DNA of 64,000 nucleotides from Austropuccinia psidii (taxonomy: Eukaryota > Basidiomycota > Pucciniomycetes > Pucciniales > Sphaerophragmiaceae): positions 44,540,082 to 44,604,081 of the forward strand of contig JALGQZ010000001.1 of NCBI GenBank assembly GCA_023105745.1, read 5' to 3'. The notes below the pieces were generated by a model. It did no database searches, was not told the DNA's origin, and worked only from the letters and a program-made list of their open reading frames with translations. Both the position numbers and the translations under genes were made by a program. Below, piece after piece: positions 10,854 to 22,214 of this stretch (positions within the stretch are counted from its first letter, which is position 1; every line of letters starts with the position of its first letter).

Positions 10854-12674
10854 AAGATCAGATATGCCTTGACCAATGCACCATTACTACTGATTCCAGA
10901 TTGGAAACTTCCTTTCAAGCTGTATATTGATGCATGTGGTGAGGGCCTAGGTGCAGCTCTGAATCAAGCTCAAACTGTCAATGACAAACCTTATGAAGTT
11001 CCAATTTGTTTTATTTCAAGACAAATCAAAGCTACTGAGGCCAGATATGGAGCCAGCCAAATGGAGTGCCTTTTCCTTGTTTGGGCTCTGGAGAAACCTC
11101 ATGATTATCTGGGTGGTAGTGTGTTTGAAGTGATTGCTGATTGTAATGCAGTAAGATCACTTCTTAACATGAAAACTCCAAACAGACACATGTTAAGATA
11201 GCAGATTTCTATACAGGAGTATAGAGGCAATATGACCATAGTACATAGATCTGGAAACATTCACAAGAATGCTGATGGCTTAACTAGATGGGAATTACCC
11301 AATACACCTGACAATCCTGCCTATGTTCCCATAGGTGTAAAACCTAAAATTCCAATGGAAGGAATTCACATCACAGATGTTGGAACAGAATTCTTTGAAG
11401 AAGTTAGAGAGAGCTATAAGCTGGATAAGAATTGTCATATTCTTACTTCTCTACTTGAAAAAGATTGCAAAGAGGCAGATTTGTCTAATTCTCTGGATGA
11501 TATTTGTAAAACATTTTATCACAATGGAAGATTCCATTTATTTGATGGTATCTTATATTATAGATCTAAACACACATTTGTCATGGTCCTGTGTAGTAGA
11601 ATGTTAATAACACAATACTGCTAGAATTCCATGATAACATTTATTCTGGACATCTGTCTGAAGACAAAACAATGGAAAGAATTAATACATATTCCTGGTG
11701 GCCATTTTGGAGAAAAGATGTCATCGAGTACTGTCACAGTTGTGATAGATGTCAGAAAGCCAATAAAGCTACTGGTAAAAGATTTGGTTTAATGATTAAT
11801 ATCCAATAATCAAGTACCCCATGGGCAGTGGTTCAGATGGACTGGGTAACTGCCTTACCACCTTGAGGTGATAAACGTTTCAATGCATTTCCTGTCATTG
11901 TAGATAGATATAGCAAAACACCAATCTTTTTACCATTTCATAAAGATGAAACAACTATGGATACAGCTCTTTTGATTTGGAATAGAGTCATATCCCATAC
12001 TGGTCTCTTCAAAAATATCATCATTGATCGAGACCCAAAAATTCACATCAGCCTTATGGACTAATTTACATAGGATTTTGGGTACAAAATCATCATTCTC
12101 AACAGTATACCATCCACAAACAGATGGGTTAGCAGAAAGAATGATACAAACCCTTGAGGACATGATCAGATGATTTTGTGCTTATGGCCTGCATTTTAAG
12201 AATTCTGATGGCTTTACCAATGATTGGTGTACTCTTATACCAGCATTGGAATTAGCCTACAAGACCTCCATCCATGCTTCAACAGGCAAAACTCCTGTAA
12301 TGTTGGAAAAAGGATGGAACCCTAAACTTCCAGTTGATACTTTGAAGAAAGATTTATTTGATATTCATCCAACTTCTCAAAGCTTTAAGTTATTGCTTGA
12401 TAAAGTGAGGAATCATGCAAATAAAAGCATTAAGGATGCCTTTGAATATGCTAAACAGAAATGGTATAAAAGTCATAAAACCCCAGAATTCAAAGTAGGG
12501 GACTTAATACTAGTTTTAACCTTGAAATTTAATAATATCAAAGGTCCAAAGAAATTGAAAGATTCCTTTTCAGGACCATTTATTATTAAAGCCCTTCATG
12601 GGGCAAATTCAGTACCAGGAGAACTTTCAGGGGAATTGGAAAAAAACATCCAACTTTTCCTATTAGTCTGGTAA
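10854..12674 (+). pseudogene. pol of Element I: RNase H and integrase, broken
   Basis: RNase H is recognisable from [14 protein letters not shown], the [11 protein letters not shown] helix and IADCNAV, so the D-E-D residues are present. The domain ends with NADGLTRWE near 11265-11290. An H2C2 zinc finger (H...H, CDRCQKAN) lies near 11630-11765 after a one-base loss around 11600. The integrase core DDE is recognisable ([31 protein letters not shown]) between about 11830 and 12150, but it has stops (for example TGA in the PP.GDK stretch) and frameshifts. The C-terminal part (ELAYKTSIHASTGKTP, later FKVGDLILV) is open from 12246. An RNase H end stop is at 11199. Confidence 0.88.
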
Positions 12675-12937
12675 AGCATTACACTTCAAGTGATAAGGAA
12701 TTATTTCCTTTGAGAAATGAAACACCCTTAGAAGTACCTCCACTTGCTCAGAGTGAAGAGAAAAAATTACTAAAAGTCTTGAAAGAAATAAAACTTAGCA
12801 GAAAAAATGAAAGGGAATACTTGGTCAGGTACAGAAATCCACAAGATGAAGATGAATGGATTGTAGCAGAAAATATATCTGATGCCCAAAAGTTTCTCAT
12901 AAAATTCAGACATGAGAGAAGACCAATTCCTCAATAA
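12630..12937 (+). pseudogene. Integrase tail with chromodomain, Element I
   Basis: After a frameshift near 12635 the tail continues with FPISLVKHYTSSDKELF, then a chromodomain-like segment: KVLKEIKLSRKNEREYLVRYRN followed by DEWIVAENI. Chromodomains on Gypsy integrases define chromoviruses and are thought to steer insertion toward methylated histones. The segment is open to the stop at 12935-12937, followed by a short spacer and the polypurine tract. Confidence 0.78.
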
Positions 12938-13060
12938 AACATCTCAATTGTGTTCTTTACATACTTGAGAGTATAGGTAGAGAGGTTGGACAGTGGATGT
13001 TCCCCCCAATTAAATTGGGGTTATACTACTAAAATAAAATTGTGATACAATTGGTTTTTT

Positions 13061-13072
13061 GGTGGTAGGGAA
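13061..13072 (+). promoter_or_regulatory. Polypurine tract of Element I
   Basis: GGTGGTAGGGAA lies immediately upstream of the 3' LTR start, preceded by a T run, the usual layout for plus-strand priming. A similar T-run plus GGTAGGAAT precedes the solo LTR at 48229. Confidence 0.75.
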
Positions 13073-15240
13073 TGTGAGCCTGTGAGGTATGTATAACATA
13101 CCCATAAGGCCACAAATGATTTTAAATACAGCTGATTTAGTCTTCAACAGACTTTTCAATTGAATTTAAAATAAAAAATAACAAAAAATAAGTATACCTT
13201 TTTTTTGGATAAACAAAGTTATAAATATTATGTCATTTTTGGATTCTACACCAAAAATAACCTAGGGTATACTTATACGGTGTTATACCCCAAAAAGCTT
13301 ATTTCTTATGTTATTGGAAGATTTAAGAATTTCACAGTACTAATGTAAATTTTTTAACATTTTTTTAAAATTGTTAAATTTAAGCTTAAATAAGCTTAAG
13401 TTTGAATTTGCATAAGGGTTATGCAAACCTACCAAAATTTTGGTTAAAATTGAGGTGTTGTGTATATTTACTGAATTGGCTAAGGATTTGCCATACAGAA
13501 TGTAAATCCTGCGTGAGCTCAATTTAAAAGTGTTTAAGGGCCTAGTATGGCTTTAAATACATAAAAGGGCAAAATCCATGCAAAAAGGTCGGACAAAGTA
13601 AAAAGACCAAACAGAGCTAGGATACCCAACTTTTTGGATCTGCAAGGATTCGATTAAGGTTGTCCACCTGTATTGGAGGATTTTCAACCTTATTTCAACT
13701 TCAAGATTAGACTTTGATCCAACCTTAAGGTTTAAACTGGTTTTATCCCAATTTTAACAGGAATTTTGAGCTGCCAAAGGGTAAATCCCAATATTCAGGC
13801 TTGAAATTAAAGTATTGAGACCTGTCAAAGCTTAAATAAGCCCAAATTTTAAGGTTAAAAGCATTCAAACCTTGTCAAAAGTCAAGGTTTAGTGTGTATT
13901 GCTATTTTATGTGGAAAAATAGCAATAACTTCAAAAATTCATTAAAAATCCAATTCTTAATGGATTTGCTTGGAATTTCACACAGCTTAAAATTTAATAT
14001 TATCTATGTATAAATTGAATTTTAAGTATCTTTTATAAAAAGATTTCCTGGGTAATTAGCCTGGAAATTTACTATTTTAATTATACTTAAAACAAATTAG
14101 GATTTCTTCAATAGTTCATTAAAAATTAATTTTAAGAGATTTCTGCTTGAAACTCTATTTTTAAGTTGCTCATGTGACTAACTTCAATATAAATAAACTC
14201 ATTTTAAATTCAAAATTAAAATAATTAACTTAAATGAGGATTATAGTTACTTGGAGTTAAGAATAACACTGGTAAATTTTCATTTGAATTAAGAATAAGT
14301 TACCTTAAGTTAAGAACCTTATTTTTAAGCATGGTTGGTCAGTTCTGACCTAAGCACGGACTCTATATCCATTATTAATCATGAGAGCTTCTCTGTAGAC
14401 ATAAAAAGAGTTATTTCATCACTGTTTTTGTCCATCATCAATTATCAATCCAATCATATTAGACATTTAAACAGGTAAAGCTTTATTATATATAAAATCT
14501 TATTATTAAATATTTCTCAGGTATTTTATTCTTTATAAATCTTAAATTAAAAGAATTGAAATCATAGAAATTAGATTATTTTTGTAATCAATTATAATAT
14601 ATTTTATTTTATAAAACTATTGTCTTTAAAATATCTTTTACAATCCACAAATTCCTCTCAAAAACTCTTTAATCATAATTTTTATGATGAAAAGTTGTTT
14701 TATCTTTAAGAATATTGATTTTTGGCATGTTTTTAACTTATAATTATTATTTAATATAATGACTGTTGTTGTTTCACTTGTTGTATTAAATAAATATTAT
14801 AAGTAAGTTTTCTATAAAATTCTATATCCTTTTTATCTATTATTAGTTTTTTTATATAGAAATTTTCTATAAGAATTATTTCTGAACAGTGTGTGTTTTA
14901 ATTCTTTTATAAATAATACTTTTATTTCAATTATAAGTGGTTAAATATTTATATTTTCCATGTGTAATTGTCTCATCAAGAGCTTTACACTTCTTATTAT
15001 TATAATTGTCAGTGACTATTAAAATAATAGAATAATTATAATTTATTATAATTATTATATTTTTTATTATTATGATGTTATATAATAATATTTAATTTTC
15101 TTTTATATATAATTATTTTTAATAATTATATTTAAATTGGTGGTTATAATATTTCATCAAATTATATTGTTCTACTGAGGACAGTCATAGTACTCTTGAT
15201 ATTGTTACTATTATCAAGAGTTTCATAGACAAAACTTACA
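13073..15240 (+). repeat. 3' LTR of Element I
   Basis: This 2168-bp LTR begins TGTGAGCCTGTGAGG and ends AACTTACA. It aligns along its full length with 4303-6497 but differs at many scattered positions and small indels. Together with the broken coding region this indicates an old insertion. Confidence 0.9.
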
Positions 15241-15760
15241 CTGGCTCTATTTGATGTCTTTTGTCCCCCTTAGCTATTTTCACATCAAAAAAGCAATTCA
15301 GGCTTCAAGACTGATATTTAACATGGGTCTACAAAACCTGTATCTAGAAATACAAGAGTTGTAAGTGCAACAAACAAGCATAACACTATTCTTAGTGTAT
15401 ATGTAACATGTTCTTTATTACATTATCATTATTTTGGCAAGAAATTGAGAAAAAACAAACTTCAAATTTTATGTAGTATTGATGATGTGGTGTTAAAGTA
15501 TTTGGCGAATTAACACCTCATAGAGCTAATTTGATCTTATTTTCACTATGGCCTTACCCAAGGGGAATTTTTGTGTAGAATCCAAATCTGGCCTTAGATA
15601 CATGCATTCACTTACAAACAAAAAATGTATTAATCCTTTCTTAAATAAAAATGATAAATTTTGGATATATGCATGACTTATGCGTTATGCATAGTTCAAA
15701 AGTTATTTGTATATCAACTGTGGCTTATTTGGGTATGTAAAATTCACCTCAAGGCTCACA
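15241..15760 (-). mobile_element. Truncated type V LTR fragment, opposite orientation
   Basis: The reverse complement matches the first ~520 bp of the Element V LTR (60160-60690), including the conserved stretch around 60520-60545 and the start TGTGAGCCTTGAGG (reverse strand, ending at 15760). It is cut exactly at the right edge of Element I, and its other side abuts the hAT relic. Confidence 0.8.
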
Positions 15761-15764
15761 TATT

Positions 15765-16860
15765 CTCAAGTTCATACCATCAAATTTTGCAATGAGTTGA
15801 CAGGCCATGTTTTGTTTTATTTGCTGCTGCCCATCTATTGCAATGCTCTGACTAGAAATCTGAAGGTGTGAAAAAATTAGAAAGCAATCTATTAACTGTA
15901 ATAATGTTGGCCATCATGGGATGAGAAACAAAGTTTTTTGGAAATTAAATTGAATACATGGATGACACAATTGCCTTTCTTGATGTTTGGATGATCATTT
16001 GTTGGAAGTGTCTTAAGAAAAACCAATAATAAAATTAGTACAAAATTCACAACATTAAATGGAGAGACTTACTCAAAATTGCATCATGACAGATGGAGAA
16101 TTGGTCACCACAGAACAGATATTATCAAACAATACTTGATTGTTGGCCAGGCACTCCTTGACTACTTGGTATATAATCTTTGAGGTATATTGTTTGCAAT
16201 TTAGGTCAAGTATATCAGCTAACTTCTTAATATCTTTCCCTCATAATAGTAAAAGCACATGGATATAATGTTCAAAAATCTTGCTCCATCTGTCAAGTGA
16301 TAATGTCATGCCTTGACATTTTGAAAGTTTAGAAGCAACTTGTAACTCATGCTTGGGGTGAATCAGATGTAATTTTGAATTGCCAATAGAGTGGTGGGTT
16401 GGAAGTCTTTATGGTGATGGCACCAATGCTTTCTGATAATCTTGAAAATAGTAGTTGTTAAGGAATTGAAATGGTATGTTTGAAACAATGAGAGCCTCTG
16501 AGAGCATCTCATGCAACTCTTGTGTTTTGTGGTGACTAAATGCTTTGAAGTACAAAAATGAAGAAGCTGAGTCAGAGTGAGGTCTTTTTGATGGGATGTT
16601 GCATTTGATTTCTGGTCAATTTGAAACATATCCCATGCATCTGATCAAGAGTCATCTTCAGAGCCACTTGTCCTGTATTCTTTCAATACACAGGTGAGGT
16701 ATTCCATCTTATTATGTGGACTCATTTTTCTGAAACCATCCTTGATGTGAGTGAAAAGGCAATGAGGCCAAGCCCTTGGTGTGAATCTCAAAAAGGGTGG
16801 AATGGAGGAAATCACAAAAAGGAAAAATAAGTGAGTGACATAAGTTGACAACTGAATGAA
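15765..16860 (-). pseudogene. hAT-superfamily transposase relic
   Basis: The minus strand reads as a decayed hAT-type (DUF659-like) transposase. In order I see a possible zinc-finger region (RAWPHCLFTHIKDGF...KMEYLTCVLKEYRT, 16780-16670), a helical segment with IPFQFLNNYYFQ (near 16450), and LPTHHSIGN. TLSLDRWS (near 16300) carries the position of the first catalytic Asp. Next comes a VVTNSPSVM segment (near 16100) where the family has VVTD.P. Last is HPNIKKGNCVIHVFNLI (near 15970), the family's C/H-VFNLI stretch. At least six stops and several frame changes make it non-coding. Its left end is cut by the LTR fragment. It could be a host-domesticated hAT gone to ruin, but nothing shows that. 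Confidence 0.68.
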
Positions 16861-17361
16861 GACAGCACTAAAAAAGGAGGAAAGGAGGCATAATGGAGAA
16901 AAAGAGACAACAGATCAAGTCCCACAATGGAAAAGGAGACAACAGATCAATGATGGAAAAACAAGAAAGAAAAATTGAAATTTTCAAAACTAAAGGGGAA
17001 GTTGGGATCCCTAAGGCTGTGGATAGGCTGGGCATGCCACCCCCACTTTTTGGAACCTGGCACATGGCTGGCATGCTGCATTGTACCTGCCAGCCACCCT
17101 GTACCCCCTTGGTGGGGTGCTCCAACTCTGTTGATCCACTTCCCCGACCCAGAGTTCAAGTCCCTCTCCAGGCTGCTTCCCCACTTTCTCTTTCTATGCC
17201 ATAAGTCACTCACATAGGCTCTTCTGCTCTTGTTGATAAAACCATGCCAAAATCCACCAACCACATTTTGGCCTCAAAATCCAAGCACTCTGCGCTTTCA
17301 CGCTTGAGCAGTCCTGGCTCCAGCTTCTTTATCGCCAGGCTGATATCGAAAATAACCAAGA
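16861..17361 (+). other. Upstream region of the AlkB-like gene
   Basis: Base composition shifts from AT-rich to clearly GC-richer here, as in the gene that follows. The stretch has several near-palindromes (GGGCATGCC, GGCTGGCATGC) and a pyrimidine-rich part near 17150-17210. No TATA box is obvious. Overlapping open frames on both strands (16868-17264) have no recognisable domain. The promoter and 5' leader of the gene presumably lie here. Confidence 0.5.
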
Positions 17362-18258
17362 ATGTCAATTCAGTCACTCAGCCAAGAGGACGATCATGGT
17401 CGTAAAACTCCCGATTCTCTCTTTAGCATCGAGTCTTGGGAGATAGCCTCAGATAATCTATCACACCTTCTAGAAGATCGTATTGAAACCACTCCCAAGG
17501 AACCGCCAGCGAACCACCTTTTGGATCATCCAGCCGTGAAGCCGGCCTTTTATTTCGGCACCACCCTTTCAATCGTACCCGTTCTGCCCGTTCAAGGGCT
17601 TTATTATCTACCGAATTTGATTGATGATACCACAGAGCAGGAATGGATGACAGATTTGGCGTATTTGAATTGGTCCGACAATCCAGCCAACAATCAAATG
17701 ATGTTCTTTTCACGTCCAACTGTAACCCTAGCAAACGGCTCTCAAGAACCCATAGTGTCACATTCCTTCCTCAATTGGCCAACCTTCCTGATCGGCCTTA
17801 TCAATCGGCTTCCCGCACTTCTTCTTACTGCCAATCCTGAAAACTTGGGCGGCTTGAACGATTTGCTCATTGGACCTTCCAAATCAACTTTACCATGGCA
17901 GGCAATCATTAATCTATATCGCCCAGGAGAAGGAATTGAGCAACACGTCGATATGATCGACCGATTCGATGATGTCATCTTGGGTATTTCCCTAGGCTCT
18001 AATACTGCGATGAAATTCCAGCCCTTGGGCGAGAAAAACTTGAATACAAATCAAGAGCTATATTTAGAGCAACGCTCTGGCTATTTTCTTTCTCATGATG
18101 CTCGTTTCAATTGGACACATGGTATTGAACGAAACAAGGTTTACGATTTAGTGCATGATATTCCTAATAATGAAACAAGAACAATTAAACGAGCAAGGAC
18201 TCGAATAAGCATAACCATCAGAAGACTTAAACCAGAGGCAGATCTTTTGAAAAGTTGA
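17362..18258 (+). CDS. AlkB-like 2-oxoglutarate/Fe(II)-dependent dioxygenase
   Basis: This 298-residue, single-exon ORF looks like an intact host gene. Residues 180-290 carry the AlkB-type Fe(II)/2OG fold signature. N184-x-Y186 precedes G190-G191 and the H195-x-D197 iron pair in GIEQHVDMIDRF. The distal iron ligand is H253 in NWTHGIERN. The 2OG-binding R281-x5-R287 lies in RTRISITIRR. The first ~65 residues are acidic, Ser/Pro-rich and probably disordered. AlkB relatives demethylate nucleic acids or proteins by oxidation; the substrate cannot be told from sequence, and the motif style resembles ALKBH7/8-like fungal proteins more than bacterial AlkB. The start is supported by an in-frame TAA three codons upstream (17353-17355) and A at -3. 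Base composition is clearly more GC-rich than the surrounding transposons. Confidence 0.88.
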   Translation: MSIQSLSQEDDHGRKTPDSLFSIESWEIASDNLSHLLEDRIETTPKEPPANHLLDHPAVKPAFYFGTTLSIVPVLPVQGLYYLPNLIDDTTEQEWMTDLAYLNWSDNPANNQMMFFSRPTVTLANGSQEPIVSHSFLNWPTFLIGLINRLPALLLTANPENLGGLNDLLIGPSKSTLPWQAIINLYRPGEGIEQHVDMIDRFDDVILGISLGSNTAMKFQPLGEKNLNTNQELYLEQRSGYFLSHDARFNWTHGIERNKVYDLVHDIPNNETRTIKRARTRISITIRRLKPEADLLKS

Positions 18259-19018
18259 TGTTTCCCAATCCCAAAAATATACGTTGTAGTTAATTGTAAG
18301 TCTTTGTAACTTAATTGTATAAAAAAATTTCAAACCTCTTAAATAAATAAGGTCTGGCCAATGGTGTTCAAAAACTTGATGGATTTTCAACCTTAAAATA
18401 TCTATTTCAAATGCAATGTGAAATTGTAAGAGTTTTTTTTGTTAATATTTCTAAAACCTAAATATTGCGTTTTGACTTATGAAAAAAAGAAGTATTTAAT
18501 ATATATATAAGTATATATAAAAGAATTCAGCTTTGATATTTTTTTTTTAATATTTATTAAGAAGAAATAGATGATTTAATTAAGGATGAATTAAACTTAT
18601 AGCCTTTTGGCTAATTAAGAATTAAGTGTTTTGATTATTGAAAAATAATAAGAGATAATAAAATGGATTATGGATTGATTTTAAATTAAAAGTACAATTT
18701 AACTAGATGTATATCTGTTTTGTTAAGCTAAAACTTTTGCTTTATTGTATCTTTTTTTTTCAAAAAGAAAATACAAGTTGTAATTTCTTAAAATAGATAT
18801 GATTGAATTTCAAAAATGAAATTAAAACTGCTATTCATTTCACCCCACTTATTTTTTTTTCTAAAATAATAGTAAAAATAGTTATTCATGATTTAGAATT
18901 TAAAAAAGGTACAAAATAAGAATCAAAATTAAGATGTTCATTTTCTATTATGTATTCTTTTTGAAAAAAGATGAATTTATTGAATTCAATTGAATACCTT
19001 ATATTGATAATAAAGATA
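18259..19018. other. AT-rich 3' flank of the gene, no gene seen
   Basis: Low-complexity AT-rich DNA with T and A runs. AATAAATAA-like motifs near 18341 could serve polyadenylation of the upstream gene. No other feature is recognised. Confidence 0.5.
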
Positions 19019-19257
19019 TGTTGGAATCTGTGATAAAAACCACTATGAGCTAGCAGTCTTTCGCTCAGACACTATCAATGAGTGTGCCTAAAATACGTGT
19101 CAGATGACTGGCCACAGATATCTCTATCCAACGGTTTATGTCAATACCTCTATAAATAACTCTTATTCCTGATATCCTCCAAAGGGCATCATCAGAAAAC
19201 CTTTGTATTCTTTCTCTTTACTAAGATTACTCTCACTCTTAAATTATCCCTCCTACA
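19019..19257 (+). mobile_element. Possible solo LTR, Copia-like
   Basis: A 239-bp stretch begins TGTTGGAA and ends TCCTACA. It has a TCTATAAATA box near 19149 and a pyrimidine-rich end, the usual look of a short Copia LTR. No target duplication is seen (AGATA versus ACGTG), and the 3' edge is uncertain because no second copy is in the window. Confidence 0.35.
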
Positions 19258-19638
19258 ACGTGTTGTGTGTTGTGGTGCGGTAAGAACTCTTAAACATGTC
19301 ATGCTATTAACAGCAACATTCTTATTCTTTACCTTGTTTTATTACTAGTGCTATGTCAAGGGATTACCTTGTTATTTCTCAGTCTTGTTATTTTAGTTAT
19401 CACATTTGTACTATCCTTTAGGTACTTCAAGTATTTTCTATGTTCTCACTTATCTAATGTTACTGAAAAATATCTTTAGTTTATATTTTGAACTTAGCAA
19501 GATATAGATAAATAAATGAAATGAATTAATATCAATTGAAATGTAAATTTTAAGAATTGACTTCAAATTAAAATGTGTTTGTTTATAATATATATAAATT
19601 AATAATAAATCAAGATGGAAATAATGTCGGTGAATGTA
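19258..19638. other. No gene seen
   Basis: AT-rich sequence between the Copia-like LTR and a type VI LTR fragment. A GTTGTGTGTTGTGG stretch near 19262 may still belong to the Copia-like element. Confidence 0.45.
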
Positions 19639-19790
19639 TGTGGGCCTTTGAGATATGATCACATATCCAAAAAGGTCATAAAGCAACTTTGAAATACTTA
19701 TTTTAATAATAACACATGAAATTATTATCTTAAAATAAGTAAAAATGCCTTAAAAAAGCAAAAAAAACCTTGATTATCACAGAGACAAAT
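19639..19790 (+). mobile_element. Truncated type VI LTR start
   Basis: It matches the first ~150 bp of the solo LTR at 48229 (TGTGAGCCTTTGACATATG there; TGTGGGCCTTTGAGATATG here). It stops exactly where the Element III LTR begins. The rest of this LTR is not found at the other flank of Element III. Confidence 0.7.
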
Positions 19791-21288
19791 TGTCACAGGG
19801 GCTCTTATGGAAGCAAGAGTGGCCTGGCACTCAGGAAACAAGAACTCACTTGGAGAGCTCCAAAAGAATAAAGGAATAAAAGAATATATTTCTTGAAAGA
19901 AGAATAAAAGGGTAAAGACAAGTATGCCAAAGATAAAAGAAGAGGAAGCCAATGGCCAGGATAATAAGAAGCCAAAAGCCAAAGAGCCAACCAAATGAAT
20001 CCTCAATTCACTGTTTTAACCTGCCAGAAAGAACAATGGAATTAGGAAGGATATGACCACCAATATCCACTGACAGCAAAGGAGAAAAGGTGCAAATGAC
20101 TGCCTTAAGGTTATCAGTATTTACTTTAATAAGGTAAAAGAAAATAGGGATAAAAATAAATCCAATATCTTAATTAACTGGGGAAACAGTCCCCAGGTGA
20201 TGAAAGGTGGCCAGTATTTGTGAAAAGCTGAAAGGTTGATCCTAGAAGGTGAATCATCTGGCTGTATTGTCTGAATTGGGGAAATATAGTTCTGGCCATC
20301 TTGAGAATTGAACTGTGTGACTGAATTCCCATAGTGGAATATGAATTGGCCCAATTGGCCCAAGGCCATACAGGATGCTTGATTACTGCCTGTATGGACC
20401 AATTGAGTTGTCCAAGGAATGCTTAGTACTTGATGCCTTGACACTGATTGAAAAGATTGATAACCTCTGAGAATTTCCCTTAGAATAGTCCTGATGAGAA
20501 AATGAAAACCTAACCTCTGCAAGGCCAGGTGGTTGGGGTGCTTGAATGATCTTCTGGTAGCCACCAGGGAATTGCCAGACTGAATAGCTGAAGAGTCCTC
20601 CTTCAAAATTGGTGATTGACTTGGAACTTGATTTGGGATAACTTAATTTGGTCCTGAAAATGTGACCATTGGATTGCTGAGAAAAAATGGTGCATAAAGG
20701 TATATTATACCATATATGCACCACTTGTGGAACCTTGAGTACAGGGTTCATTGAGGAAAGAGAAACCTTTCCCTCGATGTGAGGGGAAAGCTTTCTGGGA
20801 GCTGAGCTGGTGCCCTCTGGTGGTTTCCAGATGCCATGGACAGAAAATGGTGTCCATAGAGGTTTTGGCCGTTTTTGGTCCTGAGGGTCTTTTATGGCCA
20901 TTTTGGGTTGGATGGAATTTGGGACCAAATATGGCTCAGGTGAGCCCACCTGGCCTTGGGGGCTATTGATCTGCCCCCTTGGCCCCTTTTGGCCTCATTG
21001 GATTCAGGCCAAAAGGGGCCTAAATGGCCCAAACCCCCATAATAAAAGGGGTTGGGCCAAGAGCCCTGGAGGTGGCTAGAGGGGCCATAGGCCCCTAGAA
21101 GATTGCAAGGACACCCCCAGGCCCATAAACAAGGGTAATGGCCTGGGGGTTGGTGTGGTGGAGAGTTGGCCAAAAGGACCAACCAAGGGAGGATATGGCC
21201 TGAGGCCATAAATGGCCAAGAGGCTATAGAGTACCAGATGGGGCCAATTAGCAATAAATGATATGGCATGGCCAATTGGCCCTAACGT
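19791..21288 (-). repeat. 3' LTR of Element III, main part
   Basis: It begins TGTCACAGGGG like the intact LTR at 40176 and aligns with it as far as the Element II insertion point. The last four bases, ACGT (21285-21288), are the left copy of the Element II target duplication. The remaining 60 bp are at 33652-33711. Confidence 0.9.
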
Positions 21289-21840
21289 TGTGGGAACTCC
21301 TTTTGGTGTGGGATGAAATAAGGCAGTACCTTGAGGGGGAAATTATTGGTAAGTCTGTTTTGAATTTCAGAATTGTCCAATAACCATGGGTGCTAAGGTG
21401 TATTAGCTGCCCCTCTAAATAATACTGAATAGTCAGCCTACAGAGAATCACAAAATAAAATAAGATTTGTGGCTTTAACAGATAGAGAAGACTTATCAGC
21501 AGTCTCTAAATCAGACCTATCAATAACACTACAGTAAAAATTCTGATCTAAAATTTCTGATAAAATAAACACTAGATTTTTTTACTTTATTTTAATAAAA
21601 GTGATGATAATATATATATATATATATGTTTTGGGTTTCTGTTATTTTAATGAAACTAATAAGAATATTTTTTTTTGTTTTTTTTTTTTTAAGAATGATA
21701 AGAATATATATATTTTTTATGGTTTTAGGTTGATTATAATGATTTTTTTTTGATATGAGTACTAATAATAAGACTACTGGATTTGATTCTTTTAGGATTT
21801 TTTTTAATACTGGGTTTTATATCACTACTACTTTTTTTTA

Positions 21841-22017
21841 ATAATACTAAGCCACTGAGCAAGGCTACTGAGCTTTTTACTACGTTAATACTACTATTCT
21901 TCACTAATACTAAGCTACTGAGCAAGGCTACTGAGCTTTTACTACGGTTATACTACTATTCTTCACTAATACTAAGCTACTGAGCAAGGCTACTGAGCTT
22001 TTCACTACTAAAACACT
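21841..22017. repeat. Three 62-bp tandem repeats inside the Element II LTR
   Basis: Units start near 21841, 21903 and 21965 and share AAGC(T/C)ACTGAGCAAGG and CTACTGAGCTTTT. The same array is at about 32090-32266 in the other LTR. Confidence 0.85.
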
Positions 22018-22214
22018 ACTACTATTCTAGATATCCTGCTAGTTCAGGGATGGCTATGATCCTGGATAGTGGGAACTTGTTCCATGATGATGGGAAAAAT
22101 GAGGGAGAGAGGACCTCTATTTATAGCTTTTGGGCCTCCATAGAGCTTCTCAAAATAGGGTACTTAGAAAAAATCATAGCTGAGAGGTTTTAGCTAGTGA
22201 GACATGTAGTTTTG

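Larger units (their letters stand above)
4303..15240 (+). mobile_element. Element I: full-length but decayed Ty3/Gypsy chromovirus
   Basis: It carries two related LTRs (4303-6497 and 13073-15240), a primer-binding-like site after the left LTR, gag-protease-RT-RNase H-integrase-chromodomain in Gypsy order on the plus strand, and a polypurine tract before the right LTR. The gag-pol frame has many premature stops and frameshifts and the RT catalytic motif is altered, so it is not autonomous now. Flanks are GTTCC (4298-4302) and CTGGC (15241-15245), so there is no target duplication. An LTR fragment in opposite orientation is cut exactly at its right edge, suggesting a later rearrangement. Confidence 0.92.

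Noticed and set aside
4298..15245. Target-site duplication for Element I
   Set aside because: GTTCC on the left and CTGGC on the right do not match, also not when the ends are shifted by one or two bases.
17140..17175. B-box-like GAGTTCAAGTCCC, possible tRNA or SINE
   Set aside because: No matching A box, acceptor stem or T-arm pairing could be built around it.
19019..19257. Treating the Copia-like LTR as part of a full element
   Set aside because: No internal Copia domains lie on either side within the window and no target duplication was found, so only a low-confidence LTR is listed.
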